Shown here: piece after piece, positions 5,855 to 9,889 of the stretch | Layout: the number at the start of each line of letters is the position of its first letter | How positions within the stretch are numbered: the stretch's first letter is position 1 | Origin: Paracoccaceae bacterium | Lineage (GTDB): Bacteria > Pseudomonadota > Alphaproteobacteria > Rhodobacterales > Rhodobacteraceae | Length of the DNA: 9,889 bases | Assembly (NCBI GenBank): GCA_007119835.1 | Contig: SKOX01000021.1 | Coordinates: forward strand, 1-9,889 | Direction of reading: 5' to 3' | Translations under genes and position numbers: made by a program | The notes under the pieces: model-generated | What the model saw: the letters and a program-made list of their open reading frames with translations, nothing else | Database searches by the model: none | What the model was told of the DNA's origin: nothing

Positions 5855-6104
5855 TCATTGACCGGAATAGGTTCTCTTGTGCGGGATCAGGTTCTGCGGG
5901 GTGCCTTGCCCTGGTTCGGGCGTGAGGAAGAAGCTTCTGGACGGCGGGCGCTTCGAGATCGGTGCGCCGGAAGAGCCATGGGCCGTCCTCGAGCGGATGA
6001 AGTCAGCGGTACAGGCTGATCTTGCGGCTGGCAGCAATCGGGCACCCTACTGGACGCCCGACTTGCCAACGCGGAGTTTTCGCTGCGTCAGACCCTGCTT
6101 GCCG
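5855..6104. other. Unassigned stretch downstream of groEL, possible coding relic
   Basis: This sequence lies between the IS256 scrap and the groEL stop. On the plus strand it reads RKKLLDGGRFEIGAPEEPWA, then VLERMKSAVQADLAAGSN and RAPYWTPDL (about 5920-6065). The amino-acid balance is protein-like and there is no in-frame stop, but I do not recognise a family. The frame only continues because it runs antisense through groEL. A groEL terminator would be expected here on the minus strand, but I see no hairpin followed by a T-run. Confidence 0.3.
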
Positions 6105-8103
<1,999 letters not shown>

Positions 8104-8156
8104 GTCTCTCTTTCAAATCATGTAGACGGCGGGCCAGCCTGAGGCCGCCCGGCGTT

Positions 8157-8183
8157 CTGGCACTCGTATAGACTGAGTGCTAA
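8157..8183 (-). promoter_or_regulatory. CIRCE operator (HrcA binding site)
   Basis: Read on the minus strand this is TTAGCACTC, nine bases, GAGTGCCAG. The left half-site is perfect and the right half differs from GAGTGCTAA at two positions near its end. The 9-base spacer is canonical. It lies between the probable -10 element and the groES start, where HrcA represses groESL at normal temperature. HrcA itself is not in this window. Confidence 0.92.
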
Positions 8184-8188
8184 TGCAG

Positions 8189-8215
8189 CTAATGGGCGGC
8201 GGTCGCTTTATCAAG
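8189..8215 (-). promoter_or_regulatory. Probable sigma-32 (RpoH)-type groESL promoter
   Basis: On the minus strand CTTGATA (8209-8215) and CCCATTAG (8189-8196) are 12 bases apart. They resemble the RpoH consensus CTTGAA and CCCCATnT with slightly short spacing. The CIRCE begins 5 bases downstream, so transcription would start at or just inside the operator. A housekeeping reading, TTGATA with 17 bases to TAGCTG, is also possible. Joint HrcA and RpoH control of groESL is known in alphaproteobacteria; here it is inferred from the motifs. Confidence 0.55.
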
Positions 8216-8269
8216 ATCGGAGGCTGCCGCCGCACGTACAGCGAGCCGTTGATCTCGCGCGTGAACTGC

Positions 8270-8520
8270 ACCTCGGCTTGTCGGCTGCTCGGCCGACCGC
8301 GCTTGACGCAGCGCCGTGTGGCGGCGACGCCGGAGGCCGAGGCGCGGCTGACGGCGGAATTGGTCACGATCACCACGACCTACGTCCGCTACGGCTCTCG
8401 GCGCTCCTGCGGCGGGTCGACTGGTGGTGGAACGCCAGGCGGGTCAAGCGGATCTGGTGTCGCGAAGGGCGGAAGGTGCCGAGAAGGCGAACAAAGAAGG
8501 GGCGGCTATGGCTCAACGCC
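8270..8520 (+). mobile_element. IS3-family (IS407-like) orfB transposase remnant, frameshifted
   Basis: Two plus-strand frames together give one transposase fragment. First comes ACRLLGRPRLTQRRVAATPE, then AEARLTAELVTITTTYVRYG (about 8276-8395). In the next frame follow LLRRVDWWWNARRVKRIWCR, EGRKVPRRRTKKGRLWLN (to 8517). This is the N-terminal region of IS3-type OrfB: the conserved RACRxLGxxRxTQR, the RYGYRRIxxLLRR helix and the NxKRVxRIWRREGLKVPxxxxKRGRLWLN box. The frame break at about 8385-8395 has lost a few codons around RYGYRRI. The DDE catalytic core is entirely absent. The remnant points away from groESL and starts only about 55 bases from the chaperonin promoter. Confidence 0.75.
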
Positions 8521-8533
8521 GTGCGCGAGACTT

Positions 8534-8656
8534 TTAGACGCTCCTCACTGACGATGGTGAGCTGACGATGGCGTCCAGCCGGACGTCGTGGGGCTGCGGA
8601 TAGATCTTGCCGAAACTGGCCGGGTTTCGGCTTATCCGGACCGGGCTCATCATCAT
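8534..8656 (-). pseudogene. Truncated unidentified ORF, 40 codons, divergent from the lactonase gene
   Basis: Three consecutive ATGs (8656, 8653, 8650) follow GAGAGGA, a good ribosome-binding site 4-7 bases upstream. The reading is MMMSPVRISRNPASFGKIYP, then QPHDVRLDAIVSS, and it ends soon after in SPSSVRSV-stop close to the IS3 fragment. The first ~33 residues look like the start of a normal protein. I do not recognise it. The simplest view is a gene cut off by the transposon-associated rearrangement. It starts 68 bases from the SMP-30 gene on the opposite strand, so the two would share a promoter region. Confidence 0.35.
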
Positions 8657-8724
8657 CGCGGTCCTCTCGGCGGGTGGCAGCCGGCGGGCGTGATCGGGGT
8701 CTGCAAGTTAACGGGAGGAGCGGG

Positions 8725-9633
8725 ATGTTGACAGCGGACTTCGAGGTCATCGACGAGCGCTTCCGGCGGCTCGTTCTCGGCAACGTCCATGTCGAGCGGC
8801 TCTGGACCGGCTGCCGCTGGGCGGAAGGTCCGGCCTGGTTCGGGGCCGGGCGGTATCTCGTCTGGTCGGACATCCCCAACGACCGGATGCTGCGTTGGGA
8901 CGAGACCGACGGTTCGGTCTCGGTGTTCCGCCAGCCTGCCCGGAACAGCAACGGCAACAGCGTCGACCGCCAGGGGCGCCTCGTCACGTGCGAGCATGCC
9001 GGGCGCTGCGTGTCGCGCACCGAGCATGACGGCCGGCGAACGGTACTGGCGAGCCATTACCAGGGCAGGCGCCTGAACTCTCCGAACGATCTGGTGGTGA
9101 AGTCCGACGATTCGATCTGGTTCACCGACCCGACCTACGGCATCGACAGCGACTACGAGGGCGACGCGGCGGAGTCCGAGATCGGCGCCAGCAACGTCTA
9201 CCGCATCGATCCCAATGGCTCACTCGGCGCCGTCGCCACCAACTTCGTGAAGCCGAACGGCCTCGCCTTCTCACCGGACGAGCGGCTGCTCTATGTCGCC
9301 GATACTGGCGCCACGCATGTCCCGGACGGCCCGCGCCACATCCGTCGTTTCGAGGTGGACCCGGACAGCGGGGCGCTGTCGGGCGGGACGGTGTTCGCGA
9401 CATGCGAGGCCGGTCTCTTCGACGGCTTCCGGATCGACACGCACGGCAACGTCTGGACCTCGGCGGGCGACGGCGTACACTGCTACGCTCCCGAGGGCGT
9501 GCTGATCGGCAAGGTCCGGATCCCCGAGGTCGTCGCAAATGTCTGCTTCGGCGGCGCCAAGCGGAACCGGCTGTTCATTTGCGGCACGACCTCGCTCTAC
9601 GCCGTCTACCTCAACGCCCGCGCCGCCGTCTGA
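8725..9633 (+). CDS. SMP-30/gluconolactonase-family lactonase (302 aa)
   Basis: ATG at 8725 has GGGAGGAG at 8713-8720, 4 bases upstream; the longer open frame above it is not conserved-looking. It is a six-bladed beta-propeller hydrolase of the SMP-30/regucalcin/LRE family, which opens sugar lactones in a divalent-metal-dependent reaction. The family ligands are visible: Glu34 in WAEGPAW, Asn121 in LNSPNDLVV, Asn178 in KPNGLAFSPDE and Asp233 in LFDGFRID. The blade motifs IWFTDPTYGI, LLYVADTG and GNVWTSAGDGVHCYAPEG are also present. It has no signal peptide, so it is probably cytosolic, acting on gluconolactone, xylonolactone or a similar lactone in oxidative sugar catabolism; the exact substrate is not decidable. 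The gene is full length and intact. No sugar dehydrogenase or transporter partner remains nearby, perhaps because the divergent neighbour was truncated. Confidence 0.92.
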   Translation: MLTADFEVIDERFRRLVLGNVHVERLWTGCRWAEGPAWFGAGRYLVWSDIPNDRMLRWDETDGSVSVFRQPARNSNGNSVDRQGRLVTCEHAGRCVSRTEHDGRRTVLASHYQGRRLNSPNDLVVKSDDSIWFTDPTYGIDSDYEGDAAESEIGASNVYRIDPNGSLGAVATNFVKPNGLAFSPDERLLYVADTGATHVPDGPRHIRRFEVDPDSGALSGGTVFATCEAGLFDGFRIDTHGNVWTSAGDGVHCYAPEGVLIGKVRIPEVVANVCFGGAKRNRLFICGTTSLYAVYLNARAAV

Positions 9634-9863
9634 GTCAAGCCCAGCGGCCGTCATTGTTGCGAGCCTGACTTGGATCGCGAGCGGCGGCTGACCGCCCGAT
9701 GCAGCCGAGCGACTTCGCTCCGCCGAAGCGCCGCTTCAGGGATGACGTGATGCAGCATGCGGGCTGCCCGAAAGACGGTAATGGGCCGAGCCTGCGCCGT
9801 TACGACCCGAAGCTTGTGCCGTTCGGGCAGCGGAACCCATGCGGCAGGCGAAACTTCCCTGCC
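9634..9863. other. Intergenic sequence after the lactonase gene
   Basis: I see no recognisable gene here. A minus-strand frame is open from the window edge to a TGA at 9651-9653 (about 78 codons, Arg-rich, no family resemblance). It could be the end of a gene entering from the right or a chance high-GC frame. Short hairpins occur at 9683-9696 (GGCGG, CTGA loop, CCGCC) and 9724-9736 (GAAGC/GCTTC). Neither has a T-run, so a terminator for the lactonase gene is only possible. Confidence 0.35.
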
Positions 9864-9889
9864 GTCGGCAGCGGTCGGCAGCGGTCGGC
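9864..9889. repeat. GTCGGCAGCG tandem repeat, cut by the window edge
   Basis: Two full copies of the 10-base unit GTCGGCAGCG are followed by six bases of a third, ending at the window edge. The array may go on beyond it. The 10-base unit is not a multiple of three, so it is unlikely to be a coding repeat. Confidence 0.7.

Noticed and set aside
8370..9020. 216-codon minus-strand frame opposite the lactonase gene
   Set aside because: It crosses the IS3 remnant, the intergenic region and the lactonase gene without any family resemblance; a high-GC artefact.

Overview
The window comes from a high-GC bacterium, most likely an alphaproteobacterium. Most of it is about 65-75% GC. It carries a groES-groEL operon behind a CIRCE operator, and the GroEL has a Gly/Met tail. 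The exact order cannot be fixed from the sequence alone. The window is a mosaic. Intact, well-built genes (a VTT-like membrane protein, a RimK-like ATP-grasp ligase, a methyltransferase, GroEL, GroES and an SMP-30 lactonase) alternate with visibly broken gene pieces and transposase scraps.

Region 1-2800 (minus strand) is a relic zone. Reading from right to left it holds: the N-terminal third of a YnjB-type solute-binding protein with an in-frame TGA; the C-terminal half of its YnjC-type permease with a frameshift; the first 37 codons of the YnjD-type ATPase, overlapping the permease by ATGA and ending inside Walker A; the C-terminal part of an alpha/beta hydrolase-OsmC fusion protein; and a short-chain dehydrogenase (SDR) that is frameshifted and split by a ~200-bp lower-GC segment with its own small membrane ORF. 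The fragments keep the gene order and strand of a normal operon. They therefore look like co-linear internal deletions, or collapsed/mis-joined sequence, rather than shuffling.

Region 2820-4890: after a ~375-bp stretch with only a doubtful short ORF (perhaps a formylglutathione hydrolase start), a VTT-like integral membrane protein and an ATP-grasp ligase run on the plus strand. They probably form a two-gene unit. A class I methyltransferase converges on them from the minus strand (4891-5586).

Region 5587-6105 is another scar. It holds an IS256-family transposase remnant and two coding-looking but unassigned stretches. Region 6105-8215 is the intact heat-shock operon on the minus strand, in the order promoter, CIRCE, groES, groEL. 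Directly upstream of its promoter lies an IS3-family orfB remnant (8270-8520), followed by a truncated 40-codon minus-strand ORF. That ORF diverges from an intact SMP-30/gluconolactonase gene (8725-9633). The last 256 bases have no convincing gene and end in a GTCGGCAGCG tandem repeat cut by the window edge.

I do not see a convincing new defence or mobile system. The best candidates for new biology are the membrane protein/ATP-grasp pair and the small lower-GC membrane ORF inside the SDR gene. The most informative structural observation is the series of co-linear truncation junctions at 1-2800.
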